In this document: positions 24,944 through 33,536 of the stretch, in pieces
Layout: every line of letters begins with the position of its first letter
How positions within the stretch are numbered: position 1 is the stretch's first letter
Assembly: GCA_015068125.1 (NCBI GenBank)
Contig: SVLD01000012.1
Coordinates: 1 to 49,134, forward strand
Source: Oscillospiraceae bacterium
GTDB taxonomy: Bacteria > Bacillota > Clostridia > Oscillospirales > Oscillospiraceae
DNA: 49,134 bases
Reading direction: 5' to 3'
Translations under genes and position numbers: made by a program
Notes under the pieces: generated by a model
Seen by the model: only the letters and a program-made list of their open reading frames with translations
Told to the model about the DNA's origin: nothing
Database searches by the model: none

Positions 24944-25483
24944 TCAGTTATATGCTTCCGGCTTCAGCACACCCACATAGGGCAGGTTCCGGTAGTGCTC
25001 ATTATAATCCAGGCCGTAGCCCACCACGAAAGCGTTGGGCACTTCAAAGCCCACATAATCCGGCTGCAAAGTGATGCCGGGCTTCCGGCGCGACGGCTTA
25101 TCCAGCAGGGTACAAATCTTCAAAGAGGCAGGTTCTTTGGAAAGCAGGTGCTGCTGCACAAAGGTTAAGGAATTGCCGGTATCATAGATATCCTCCAGGA
25201 TCAGCACATGGCGGCCCTTGATATCCGTGGAAATGTCCTTGCGGACGATCATCTCACCGGTGGAGTCCGTACCTTCGTAGGAAGAGATCCACATAAAATC
25301 CATCTGGCACGGCACCTTGATCTGACGGATCATGTCTGCGTAAAACAGTACAACCCCCTTCAAAACACCCACGATGATGGGATCTTTGTCAGCGTAATCC
25401 CGAGTCAGGATCTCGCCCAGCTGACAGATACGCGCCTTGAGCTGCTCCTCGGTTATTAGAATTTCCTGGATATTGTTTTCCAT
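24944..25483 (-). CDS. hpt: Hypoxanthine phosphoribosyltransferase
   Basis: Makes IMP (and usually GMP) from the free base and PRPP. 179 residues, the family's usual length. The PRPP loop reads VLILEDIYDTGNSL, with the two acidic residues before the DTG. The N-terminal loop VGVLKGVVLF holds the conserved Lys-Gly. Lies between tilS and ftsH, with gaps of 22 and 17 bases. In Bacillus, HprT together with TilS regulates ftsH, so the conserved order may matter. Confidence 0.95.
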   Translation of the reverse strand: MENNIQEILITEEQLKARICQLGEILTRDYADKDPIIVGVLKGVVLFYADMIRQIKVPCQMDFMWISSYEGTDSTGEMIVRKDISTDIKGRHVLILEDIYDTGNSLTFVQQHLLSKEPASLKICTLLDKPSRRKPGITLQPDYVGFEVPNAFVVGYGLDYNEHYRNLPYVGVLKPEAYN

Positions 25484-25505
25484 AACGAACCTCTCTATGT
25501 TTCAT

Positions 25506-26777
25506 TTATTCCATGGCTTGAAACTGAATGGTCACGGCAGGCAATTCCCTTGCCAGCCGGTTTTGATCGGCGCCGATGCCCCAGACGCCCAGAATACCGG
25601 CCTCATCGCAGATCACCGGGATCAGATGTCGCTGAGATGCCGGAATCTTGCGGTCGATAAACAGTTTTTTCAAGGTTTTTGTGCCGCCGGAAAGCCGAAT
25701 GGCATCACCGCTTTGTCGGGTACGAAGGACGATCTTTCCCTCAGGACAGACGGTAAAGCTGTCCCGGGAATCGGTCAGTTCGGTGGCCTCCCGGCAAACG
25801 ACCTGCAAGCCCAGGTAAGGAAGCTCCACCACACCGTTCATGGGCAGCGTTACCGCTTCCGGCGTATCTACCTTTGGAAGCACTTCCAAAGCATCGTAAT
25901 TCCGGCAGACCGTTACGCCGCCGGGAAAATTGGCGCTGGCAGAAGGCTTATCGGAAAAAATCAGATTTTCCGCCAGGGCGATATGCTCCGCCTCCGGCTC
26001 TTTTACCCCGGCGTTTTTCAAAAAGCGCTCCAGCATTCGGCTGCGAAGTGCCAACTTCTGCTGACGCAATTCCGTCACAGAGGGGAATTCCTGAAACTCC
26101 GCAAGGCGACTTAAGGCTTCCTCATCCTGCCGCAGACGGCCAGCCATAGCAGAGATATTTTCCGCCAGACGGGGATTTTCCGCCCGGAGCAGAGGGATCA
26201 CATGATGCCGCAGCCGATTCCGCAAAAACGCGTCGCCGGCATTGGAGCTGTCCTCCATATGGGGGATGTGATTTTCCTCCAAAAAGGCCATCACCTGCTC
26301 CCGGGTCACCGACAGCATGGGCCGCAGCACATTGCCGCTGACGGGGGTGATGCCGCCCAGGCCTTTCAGTCCGGTGCCCCGAACCAGGTGCATCAGCACG
26401 GTTTCGGCGTTGTCGTCGGCGGTGTGGGCCGTGGCAATTTTGCCGGGCAGCTTTCGCAAAAAGGCATATCTTGCCTCCCGGGCGGCAGCCTCCAGCCCCT
26501 TTTTACCGGGAACAATTTGGCCCTGGGACACTTCCAAAGGGATATCCCAGCGGTGGCAAAACGCCCGGACAAATTCCGCATCCCGGTCGGATTCCTCCCC
26601 CCGGAGATGATGGTTGAAATGGGCCGCGCAAAGGGCAATGCCCAATTTTTCCTTCAGAAGGAACAGCCCCCACAGCAGCGCCATAGAGTCCGCGCCGCCG
26701 GACACCGCCACATACACCCGGTCGCCGGGTTTTACCATATCATAGCGGCGAAGCTGCTCCAGCAGGTCATTCAGCAT
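25506..26777 (-). CDS. tilS: tRNA(Ile)-lysidine synthase
   Basis: Modifies C34 of the CAU-anticodon tRNA-Ile with lysine so that it reads AUA. The ATP pyrophosphatase P-loop SGGADS is at 26-31, followed by AAHFNHHLRGEESDRDAEFV and TAHTADDNAETVLMHLVRG, all typical. The C-terminal domain with RQSGDAIRLSGGTKTLKKLF is present. 423 residues. The ATG at 26777 overlaps the end of dnaB by 11 bases, so translation is probably coupled. Confidence 0.95.
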   Translation of the reverse strand: MLNDLLEQLRRYDMVKPGDRVYVAVSGGADSMALLWGLFLLKEKLGIALCAAHFNHHLRGEESDRDAEFVRAFCHRWDIPLEVSQGQIVPGKKGLEAAAREARYAFLRKLPGKIATAHTADDNAETVLMHLVRGTGLKGLGGITPVSGNVLRPMLSVTREQVMAFLEENHIPHMEDSSNAGDAFLRNRLRHHVIPLLRAENPRLAENISAMAGRLRQDEEALSRLAEFQEFPSVTELRQQKLALRSRMLERFLKNAGVKEPEAEHIALAENLIFSDKPSASANFPGGVTVCRNYDALEVLPKVDTPEAVTLPMNGVVELPYLGLQVVCREATELTDSRDSFTVCPEGKIVLRTRQSGDAIRLSGGTKTLKKLFIDRKIPASQRHLIPVICDEAGILGVWGIGADQNRLARELPAVTIQFQAME

Positions 26778-28107
26778 GCTTCCACTCCCGGTCGGTGAAG
26801 GTCTGGTACTGACCGAACCACTGCAGCTTCACCATGCCGGTCTCGCCGTGGCGGTTCTTGGCTACGATACATTCGGCAATACCCTTATCCTCGGTATTTT
26901 CATTATAGTATTCATCCCGGTACAGGAACATGACAGAGTCCGCATCCTGCTCGATAGCGCCGGATTCCCGAAGGTCGGACAGAATGGGGCGCTTGTCGGT
27001 ACGGCCTTCCACCGCACGGGAAAGCTGACTCAGGCAGACCACAGGCACATTCAGTTCCTTGGCCATGATCTTCAGGCTTCGGGAAATATCACTGACCACA
27101 TTTACGCGGTTTTCGCTGTTTTTTCCGTAGCCGGAGCCCTGCATCAGCTGCAGGTAGTCGATAACCACCAGGCCCAGGTTATCACCCAGCCGGCGGCACT
27201 TGGCGTTGATATCCGCAACGGTGACAGAGGGGTTGTCGTCAATACGGATATCCACCTGGCTCAGGGCGGCGGAAGCCATGCACAGCTTGCTCCACTCTTC
27301 CTCGCTGAGCTTACCGGTGGACAGCTTTTGCAGTTCAATAAAGCTCTCGCTGGCCAACAGACGCATAACCAGCTGCTCCCGGGACATTTCCAGGTTGAAG
27401 ATGGCAACAGTCTTTTTATATTTCTTCGCCACATTCACAGCCAGATTCAGCGCAAAGGCAGACTTACCCATGGCCGGTCTGGCGGCTACCAGCAGGAGGT
27501 CGGACTTGTTCAAACCGTTGATTTTGTGATCTAAGTCCCGCAGACCGGAGGAAAGACCGGGAATGGCGGAATCCGACTGGCTCAGCTCGGTAAGCCGGTC
27601 AAAGACCTTGTGCAGGATCGTGCCGATGTGCTCCAGGGAATCGCCCCGTTCGCCCTTACGAAGGGCGTAGATCTTCTTTTCCGCGGCTTCCAGCATTTCC
27701 GCCGGGGTGCCCACCTCAGAAGAAACGGTTTCCACGATCTCCGTACCGGCCTTTTTCAGCCCCCGGAGCATGGATTTATCCCGTACGATGTTGGCATACC
27801 GCACCACATTGGCGGCGGTGGGGGTGATCTCCATCAGCTGGAGGATATAATCCCGGGACTTATCATTGTAGAAGCCCAGAGCCTTCATCTGATCCAGCAC
27901 GGTAACCGGGTCAATGGTCTGGGAGTAGTTGAACATGGTATAGATGGTCTGGTAGATCTCCCGATTCTGGGTCAGATAGAAATCCTCTGCTTTCAGGATA
28001 CCCACCACATCTGCCACGCACTGGCTGTCGATCAGAATGGAGCCCAAAACGGACTGCTCCGCCTCCAGAGAATGGGGCGGCTGCTGTTGCAACAGTTCTT
28101 CATCCAT
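26767..28107 (-). CDS. dnaB: Replicative DNA helicase
   Basis: Hexameric helicase that unwinds the replication fork (called DnaC in Bacillus). 446 residues: N-terminal DnaB domain (about 10-115), linker, RecA-like motor with Walker A ARPAMGKSA (209-217), and Walker B VVIDYLQLM. I take the ATG at 28107, preceded by GAGGAG, rather than a GTG at 28122 that overlaps that site. Third gene of the gdpP-rplI-dnaB order. Confidence 0.96.
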   Translation of the reverse strand: MDEELLQQQPPHSLEAEQSVLGSILIDSQCVADVVGILKAEDFYLTQNREIYQTIYTMFNYSQTIDPVTVLDQMKALGFYNDKSRDYILQLMEITPTAANVVRYANIVRDKSMLRGLKKAGTEIVETVSSEVGTPAEMLEAAEKKIYALRKGERGDSLEHIGTILHKVFDRLTELSQSDSAIPGLSSGLRDLDHKINGLNKSDLLLVAARPAMGKSAFALNLAVNVAKKYKKTVAIFNLEMSREQLVMRLLASESFIELQKLSTGKLSEEEWSKLCMASAALSQVDIRIDDNPSVTVADINAKCRRLGDNLGLVVIDYLQLMQGSGYGKNSENRVNVVSDISRSLKIMAKELNVPVVCLSQLSRAVEGRTDKRPILSDLRESGAIEQDADSVMFLYRDEYYNENTEDKGIAECIVAKNRHGETGMVKLQWFGQYQTFTDREWKHAE

Positions 28108-28156
28108 GGAAATGCTCCTCACTTTCTCTTTTTCTTATCTCCAAGGGGTGGCGTTT

Positions 28157-28603
28157 TTACGCCTCTTCGATCTTCACCGTCAGAGGTGCGGTGATCTCAT
28201 AGCCCAGCTTGCAGTTGACGGTATAGGTGCCAACAGACTTGATGGGATCGGAAATGGTGATCTTGCGCTTATCCAGGGTGATGCCGGACTTCGCCTTCAG
28301 AGCATCGGCGATTTCCTGGTTGGTGACAGAGCCGAACAGCCGGCCTGCGCCGCCGCCCTTGGCGGTGACCACCAGGGTCATCTCCCGCAGCTGCTTGGAC
28401 AGAGCCAACGCCTCGGCCTTTTCTCTGGCGATGCGCTCCTGGGTGGCCTTATCGTTCATACGCATGGTATTGATGGCATCGGCAGTGGCCTCGATGGCCA
28501 GCTTCTTGGGCAGCATGAAGTTTCTGGCGTAGCCGTCGGAAACCTCCAGCATCTGGCCCTTCTTGCCCTTGCCCTTTACATCCTGTAACAAAATAACTTT
28601 CAT
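28157..28603 (-). CDS. rplI: 50S ribosomal protein L9
   Basis: 148 residues, starting [17 protein letters not shown], with [16 protein letters not shown] typical of the rRNA-binding N-domain, a long helix, then the C-domain with [16 protein letters not shown]. Twelve bases after gdpP. The dnaB start is 50 bases further on. Confidence 0.98.
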   Translation of the reverse strand: MKVILLQDVKGKGKKGQMLEVSDGYARNFMLPKKLAIEATADAINTMRMNDKATQERIAREKAEALALSKQLREMTLVVTAKGGGAGRLFGSVTNQEIADALKAKSGITLDKRKITISDPIKSVGTYTVNCKLGYEITAPLTVKIEEA

Positions 28604-28615
28604 ATCGGTTTCTCC

Positions 28616-30601
28616 TTATTCCTCGTTGCCTTCATAGAATTGGTCAATGGATGCAACCAGCTTATCCAGCACATCCTTGATGGTGGTATTGGGGATCTGG
28701 GCACCGGCGGTTGCGCCGTTGCCGCCGCCACCCAGGGGTTCCAGAACCATCTGGACATTGGTCTGGCCGATGGAACGGGCAGACACAAATACCGTATCCT
28801 CCTCCGGGTACAGCACGAAAGAGGTGGTGATACCGGAAATATTCAGCAGCTCATCCGCTGCCTGGGCTGCCAGCGTCCGGGAAGTAGCATTGTTCAGCGC
28901 GGCGATGGCAATATCCTGGCGGTACAGCCGGGAGGCCTTGATGATCTGATATTTTGCCATGGTATCCTGGAAGTCGGACTGCAGCAGCTTCTTGACTTCC
29001 ACAGGCTCCGCACCCCACTGCCGCAGTACCGCCGCAGCCTCAAAGGTACGCTCGCCGGTACGGACATTAAAGCTCTTGGTATCCAGGAACACGCCTGCCA
29101 GCAGGCTCTTGGCTTCAATAGGCAACACATCCGCTTTTTCCACAGAATACTGCAGCAGCTCCGTTACCAGCTCCGCAGCGGAGGAGGCATAGGGCTCGTG
29201 GAGGTTCACCACGACAGGGTTGATATAATCCGCTGCCCGGCGATGGTGATCCACCACGCAGACCTTGGAAATGGCTTCCAAAAGGGGCTTGGATTCCACC
29301 TGATCCGGGCGGTTGGTATCCACCACCACCAGAATGCTGTGGTTGTCGCACAGAAGCAGGGCTTCCTGGCTGGAGATGAACACATCCCGGTATTCCGGCA
29401 CCTGGCGGATCTCTTCAATGAGCTTTTCCGCGGCGTTATTTTCCAGATCCAGAACGATATAGCCCCGCTTACCCTTCTTGCGGCACATACAGCTGATGCC
29501 CATAGCGGCGCCAACGGCGTCCATATCGGCATTTTTGTGACCCATGATGAACACCTGGCTGCTGTGGCCGATGAGTTCCATCAGGGAGTTGGCGGTGACA
29601 CGGGAACGCACCTTGCTGCGGTGGTCGGTTTCCTTGGCGATGCCGCCGTAGAAGGTGAAGTTGAAGCGATCCTTGATGACCGCCTGGTCGCCGCCGCGGC
29701 TCAGAGCCATTTCGATGGACAGGGCGGCAAAATTGTAGCTTTCATCAAAGTTGCTGCCGTCCACGCCGATACCCATGGAGATGGAAGCCGCCAACCCGGA
29801 GGGGCTGGTAACCTCATGGACATCCTCCAGCAGGGAGAATTTTCCTTCGATGGCCTGGCTTAAGTCCTTTTTCTCAAAGACAAACAGGAAGCGGTTGCGC
29901 TCCAGCTTCCGAAGCAGACCCCGGCAGGGCTCCGCCCACTTGGTGATCACATCGTTGATCTGGGCATTGAGGTTGGAAATGGCACTTTCCGACAGATTTT
30001 TAATCAGCTCTTCATAGTTATCAATGAGGATGATGGAAACCACCGGTCGGGAACGGATATATTCATCCCGCACCTGGTAAAGCTCTGTCAGATCGCTGAA
30101 GTACAGCATCGCCATTACGGTCTGATCCGGATCGTCCATCCGTACCGTGGTGCCGTAAATACGGTAGCGGCGGTTGCCGATGGTAACATCGTAGGGGTAT
30201 TCCTGCTTACCGGAGGCCAGCCAATCCGTGGACACACCGGGCAGTACCCGCTGCAGGGGCTGCTCCATATAGGACACCTGATAGCCGGTGATATTGCTGA
30301 ACGTGTCGTTGCCCCAAATCAGGCAGTTGTCCCCCAGGCGAACCAGCGCCATAGGGAAAGGCGTATCCGTACCGCTGACGGATTCATAAGCATTGAACTT
30401 GGTTTTGATAAAGTTTTGGATGGTGCGGCGCCGTTTGGCACGGCAGTAGATGTAAAACGCCAAAAGCAGCAGCGTGACCGCGCCCTCCGCGGCTGCCAGG
30501 ATATACTGCTCCATCACAACAGCCGCCGCGGCGAAGCCCACCATGAACAGGAAATAGATCCAAAGTCCCGGCCAGAAGAGCCTTCCCAGTTTTTTATTCA
30601 T
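28616..30601 (-). CDS. gdpP: Cyclic-di-AMP phosphodiesterase GdpP (DHH family)
   Basis: Hydrolyses c-di-AMP at the membrane, affecting potassium and cell wall balance. 661 residues: two membrane segments (about 10-30 and 35-53), a PAS domain (about 75-165), a degenerate GGDEF domain (about 180-315, with SRGGDQAVIK), then DHH with MGHKNADMDAVG (353-364) and VVDHHRRA (DHH at 451-453), and DHHA1 with GGGGNGATAG near the end. AAGGAGG precedes the ATG. First gene of the operon. The trkAH potassium system lies in the same window, although c-di-AMP control of it is only an inference. Confidence 0.95.
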   Translation of the reverse strand: MNKKLGRLFWPGLWIYFLFMVGFAAAAVVMEQYILAAAEGAVTLLLLAFYIYCRAKRRRTIQNFIKTKFNAYESVSGTDTPFPMALVRLGDNCLIWGNDTFSNITGYQVSYMEQPLQRVLPGVSTDWLASGKQEYPYDVTIGNRRYRIYGTTVRMDDPDQTVMAMLYFSDLTELYQVRDEYIRSRPVVSIILIDNYEELIKNLSESAISNLNAQINDVITKWAEPCRGLLRKLERNRFLFVFEKKDLSQAIEGKFSLLEDVHEVTSPSGLAASISMGIGVDGSNFDESYNFAALSIEMALSRGGDQAVIKDRFNFTFYGGIAKETDHRSKVRSRVTANSLMELIGHSSQVFIMGHKNADMDAVGAAMGISCMCRKKGKRGYIVLDLENNAAEKLIEEIRQVPEYRDVFISSQEALLLCDNHSILVVVDTNRPDQVESKPLLEAISKVCVVDHHRRAADYINPVVVNLHEPYASSAAELVTELLQYSVEKADVLPIEAKSLLAGVFLDTKSFNVRTGERTFEAAAVLRQWGAEPVEVKKLLQSDFQDTMAKYQIIKASRLYRQDIAIAALNNATSRTLAAQAADELLNISGITTSFVLYPEEDTVFVSARSIGQTNVQMVLEPLGGGGNGATAGAQIPNTTIKDVLDKLVASIDQFYEGNEE

Positions 30602-30656
30602 ATTGCCGCCTCCTTAAAAAGGGTATATGACCCATAATATCCATACTATAACGGTT

Positions 30657-30685
30657 ATTATAACAAATTATCGCCGAGGGTGCAA
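30657..30685 (-). promoter_or_regulatory. Promoter of the gdpP-rplI-dnaB-tilS-hpt-ftsH operon
   Basis: On the minus strand TTGCAC (30680-30685), 17 bases, TATAAT (30657-30662). No other strong promoter is evident before the terminator at 23010. Confidence 0.7.
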
Positions 30686-30801
30686 CAGGTTTTCTCAAGA
30701 AAAGGCAAGAAAAAGCCATATCCCGGGGATAAAAAATCGATTTCGCGGGACTTCCCCGGCAGACGTCGGAAAGGGCGGCGAAAGGTGTCGGGTTGTTTTG
30801 T

Positions 30802-30845
30802 ATTTCCCGGGCACTTTTCGCTATGTTTCCCATTTCCCGGAAAGT
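30802..30845 (+). promoter_or_regulatory. Two Noc-box-like sites upstream of noc
   Basis: ATTTCCCGGGCACT (30802-30815) and ATTTCCCGGAAAGT (30832-30845) each match the Noc-binding consensus ATTTCCCGGGAAAT at 12 of 14 positions (consensus from memory), and are exactly 30 bp apart. A weaker CCCGGGG palindrome is at 30719-30731. The second site abuts a likely -10, TACAAT (30845-30850). Confidence 0.6.
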
Positions 30846-30880
30846 ACAATGTTTTTACCATTTACAAAGGAGGAATGGCA

Positions 30881-31663
30881 ATGCAATGCCAGAAATTGAA
30901 GACATATATGGAAACCGGGAGAGTGGTGTTTTTGCCCGCCCGGGCGATAAAGCCCAACCCTGCCCAGCCCCGGAAGATCTTCCGGCAGGAAGCCCTGGAG
31001 GAACTGGCGGAGTCCATCCGCCGTCACGGGATTTTACAGCCCCTTTCTGTGCGCCGGCTGGAGACAAGCTATGAGCTTATCGCCGGAGAGCGGCGCCTTC
31101 GGGCTGCTCAGATGGCGGGGCTGACAGAGATCCCCTGCATCATCATGACCATGGATGAAAAGGAGTCCTCCATGGCCGCTATGGTGGAAAATCTCCAGCG
31201 GCAGGACTTGGATTTCATCGAGGAAGCCACCGGCATCGCCCGGCTGATGGAGCAGTTTCGCATGAGTCAGGAACAGGCAGCGCAGCTTTTGGGAAAAAGT
31301 CAGAGTGCCATCGCCAACAAGCTGCGGCTGCTGCGGCATTCCGAGCCGGTTCTGCAGGCGCTGCGGGAAGCCGGTCTTACAGAACGCCATGCCCGGGCGC
31401 TGCTGAAGCTGCCCACCGAGCAGGAGAAAATGGCCGCCATTGTCACCATCGCCCGAACCGGCATGAGCGTAGCCCGAACAGAGGGCTATGTGGAAGATCT
31501 CCTGTCGGGCAAAAACGGGAAAAACAAAAAAGTCAACCTGGGGATTTTCTTCAATAATCTGAACCAAACCCTTCAGCGGATCCAGCTTTCCGGGATCCCC
31601 GCCATCTCCGAGCGAAAGGAAACAGACAGCCAGATTGTACTTACCATCACAATCCCAAAATAA
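30881..31663 (+). CDS. noc: ParB/Noc family DNA-binding CTPase
   Basis: 260 residues. N-terminal ParB domain with ELIAGERRLRAAQ (the CTP-binding box), then MVENLQRQDLDFIEEA, and a helix-turn-helix LLGKSQSAIANKLRLL followed by LTERHARALLKL, which is closer to Noc than to Spo0J/ParB. Noc blocks division over the nucleoid. The N-terminal amphipathic helix of Bacillus Noc is not obvious here, and the last 45 residues are unlike it. The ATG at 30881 is 7 bases from AAAGGAGG; the ATG at 30875 is too close. Noc-box-like sites in its promoter support the call. No parA is adjacent. Confidence 0.75.
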   Translation: MQCQKLKTYMETGRVVFLPARAIKPNPAQPRKIFRQEALEELAESIRRHGILQPLSVRRLETSYELIAGERRLRAAQMAGLTEIPCIIMTMDEKESSMAAMVENLQRQDLDFIEEATGIARLMEQFRMSQEQAAQLLGKSQSAIANKLRLLRHSEPVLQALREAGLTERHARALLKLPTEQEKMAAIVTIARTGMSVARTEGYVEDLLSGKNGKNKKVNLGIFFNNLNQTLQRIQLSGIPAISERKETDSQIVLTITIPK

Positions 31664-31688
31664 GTTCTCTTCTTTATTCGTTATAGGA

Positions 31689-31717
31689 TTGCCAAAAGCC
31701 AAGGAATGTGCTATAAT
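31689..31717 (+). promoter_or_regulatory. Promoter of the ABC exporter pair
   Basis: TTGCCA (31689-31694), 17 bases, TATAAT (31712-31717). Confidence 0.75.
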
Positions 31718-31754
31718 GCCGTATATTTAGACTTTTCAGAAAGGATCCTGCGCT

Positions 31755-33536
31755 ATGATATTCGGCAAGCACATCAACCGGTATTATTTGAAGTACGCCC
31801 TTTGGTTGATTTTCGGACTGCTTTCGCTGGTCATGGTGGATTTTCTGCAGTTGGAAGTCCCCAAGCTGTATCGGATGGTCATCGACGGTATGAGCTACGG
31901 AACCGTCACAGAAAGCGGCGCTACCATTCCCTTTGATCTGGATTTCCTGATGAACCGGATCTGTATGCCCATGGTGTATATCATCCTGGCCATGGTCATC
32001 GGCCGTTTCCTGTGGCGAATCTGCTTCTTCGGCAGCGCGGTCAGACTGGAAGCCGACCTGCGTAACCGGATGTTCGACCATGCCAAGGACTTAAGCCGGG
32101 AATACTACCAGGTCAACAAGGTCGGCGACCTTATGAGCCTGTTCACCAACGATTTGGACACCGTCCAGGAATGCTTCGGCTGGGGCGTCATGATGTTCTT
32201 CGACGCCCTGCTGCTAGGTATTTTAGCCATCATCGATATGTGGCAGATGAACCCCGTGCTGACATTGCTGTCCTTGATCCCCATGGCCTTCCTGCTGGCG
32301 TCTGCTACCATCGTCGGCCAGCGGCTGACCAAAAAATGGGACATTCGCCAGGAGGCTTTCTCCCGCCTGTCGGATTTCTCCCAGGAGAGCTTCTCCGGCA
32401 TCGCCGTCATTAAGGCCTTTGTCAAGGAAGGCCGGGAGCTTTGGGCGTTCAAGAAGCTGAATGTGGAAAACGAAGACGCCAATGTGGATCACACCAAGAC
32501 CTCGGTACTGTTCCGGGTGCTGGTGACCATGTTTGTGGAAAGTGTCATCTGCATCATCCTGGGCTACGGCGGCTACCTGGTTTACGCCAAGGTATTTACC
32601 GTCGGTCAGCTTTTGGAATTCATCGGCTATTTCAACGCTATCATCTGGCCCATTATGGCCGTGTCCGAGCTCATCGATATGACCTCCCGGGGCAAGGCTT
32701 CCCTGCTGCGTATCAGCCAGCTGCTGGATGCCCCCATCACCGTCAAGGACAGCCCCGATGTCAAGCCCATGGAGTCCATCCGCGGTGATATCACATTCCA
32801 AAATCTTACCTTCCGCTACCCCGACGGCGAATTCGATGCCCTGAAGGATGTTTCCTTCACCATCCACGCCGGCGAGAATGTGGGTCTGGTGGGTAAGACC
32901 GGCTCCGGCAAGACCACCCTGGTGGATCTGATCCTCCGTACTTACAATGTCCCCGAGGGCACCATTTTCATCGACGGCAAGGACGTCAACGACATTCCCA
33001 TCCACGACCTCCGGGCCGGCTGCGCCTATGTGCCCCAGGATAACTTCTTGTTCTCCGACACAATCGAGAATAATATCGCCTTTGGCGTCCGGGGCAAGGG
33101 CACAGAAGCGGTGGCCAACGCCGCTCGCCTGGCGGATATCCACAGCAACATCCAGGAGTTCCAAAAGGGCTACGGTACCATTCTGGGCGAACGGGGCGTT
33201 ACCGTATCCGGCGGCCAGAAGCAGCGGATCTCCATCGCCCGGGCGCTGATGAAGGATGCCCCCATTCTGATTCTGGACGACAGCGTTTCCGCTGTGGATA
33301 CCAAGACGGAAAAAACCATTCTGGACAACCTCCGAACCACCCGGCAGGGCAAAACCACCATCCTCATCGCTCACCGGATCAGCACCATTGAGAAGATGGA
33401 CAAGATCCTTTTCATCGAAGACGGTTGTCTGACTGCTGTGGGTACCCACAGCGAGCTCTATGCCTCCAACGCAGAGTACCGCAAAATGGTAGATCTGCAG
33501 AAACTGGAAGAGGAAGGAGGCGAGCACAATGCCTGA
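31755..33536 (+). CDS. ABC exporter subunit with degenerate ATP site
   Basis: 593 residues: six membrane segments (about 1-320), then a nucleotide-binding domain with Walker A GKTGSGKTT (about 379-387), signature VSGGQKQR, and Walker B ILILDDSVSAVD. The residue after the Walker B aspartate is Asp instead of the catalytic Glu, as in the weak half of heterodimeric exporters such as BmrCD and TM287/288. It overlaps the next gene by 8 bases. The substrate is unknown; drugs, peptides or lipids are possible. Confidence 0.92.
   Translation: MIFGKHINRYYLKYALWLIFGLLSLVMVDFLQLEVPKLYRMVIDGMSYGTVTESGATIPFDLDFLMNRICMPMVYIILAMVIGRFLWRICFFGSAVRLEADLRNRMFDHAKDLSREYYQVNKVGDLMSLFTNDLDTVQECFGWGVMMFFDALLLGILAIIDMWQMNPVLTLLSLIPMAFLLASATIVGQRLTKKWDIRQEAFSRLSDFSQESFSGIAVIKAFVKEGRELWAFKKLNVENEDANVDHTKTSVLFRVLVTMFVESVICIILGYGGYLVYAKVFTVGQLLEFIGYFNAIIWPIMAVSELIDMTSRGKASLLRISQLLDAPITVKDSPDVKPMESIRGDITFQNLTFRYPDGEFDALKDVSFTIHAGENVGLVGKTGSGKTTLVDLILRTYNVPEGTIFIDGKDVNDIPIHDLRAGCAYVPQDNFLFSDTIENNIAFGVRGKGTEAVANAARLADIHSNIQEFQKGYGTILGERGVTVSGGQKQRISIARALMKDAPILILDDSVSAVDTKTEKTILDNLRTTRQGKTTILIAHRISTIEKMDKILFIEDGCLTAVGTHSELYASNAEYRKMVDLQKLEEEGGEHNA

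Noticed and set aside
28640..29863. A 407-codon plus-strand open frame opposite gdpP
   Set aside because: Mirror of gdpP codon bias in GC-rich DNA; protein is low-complexity in His/Gln/Gly with no domain.
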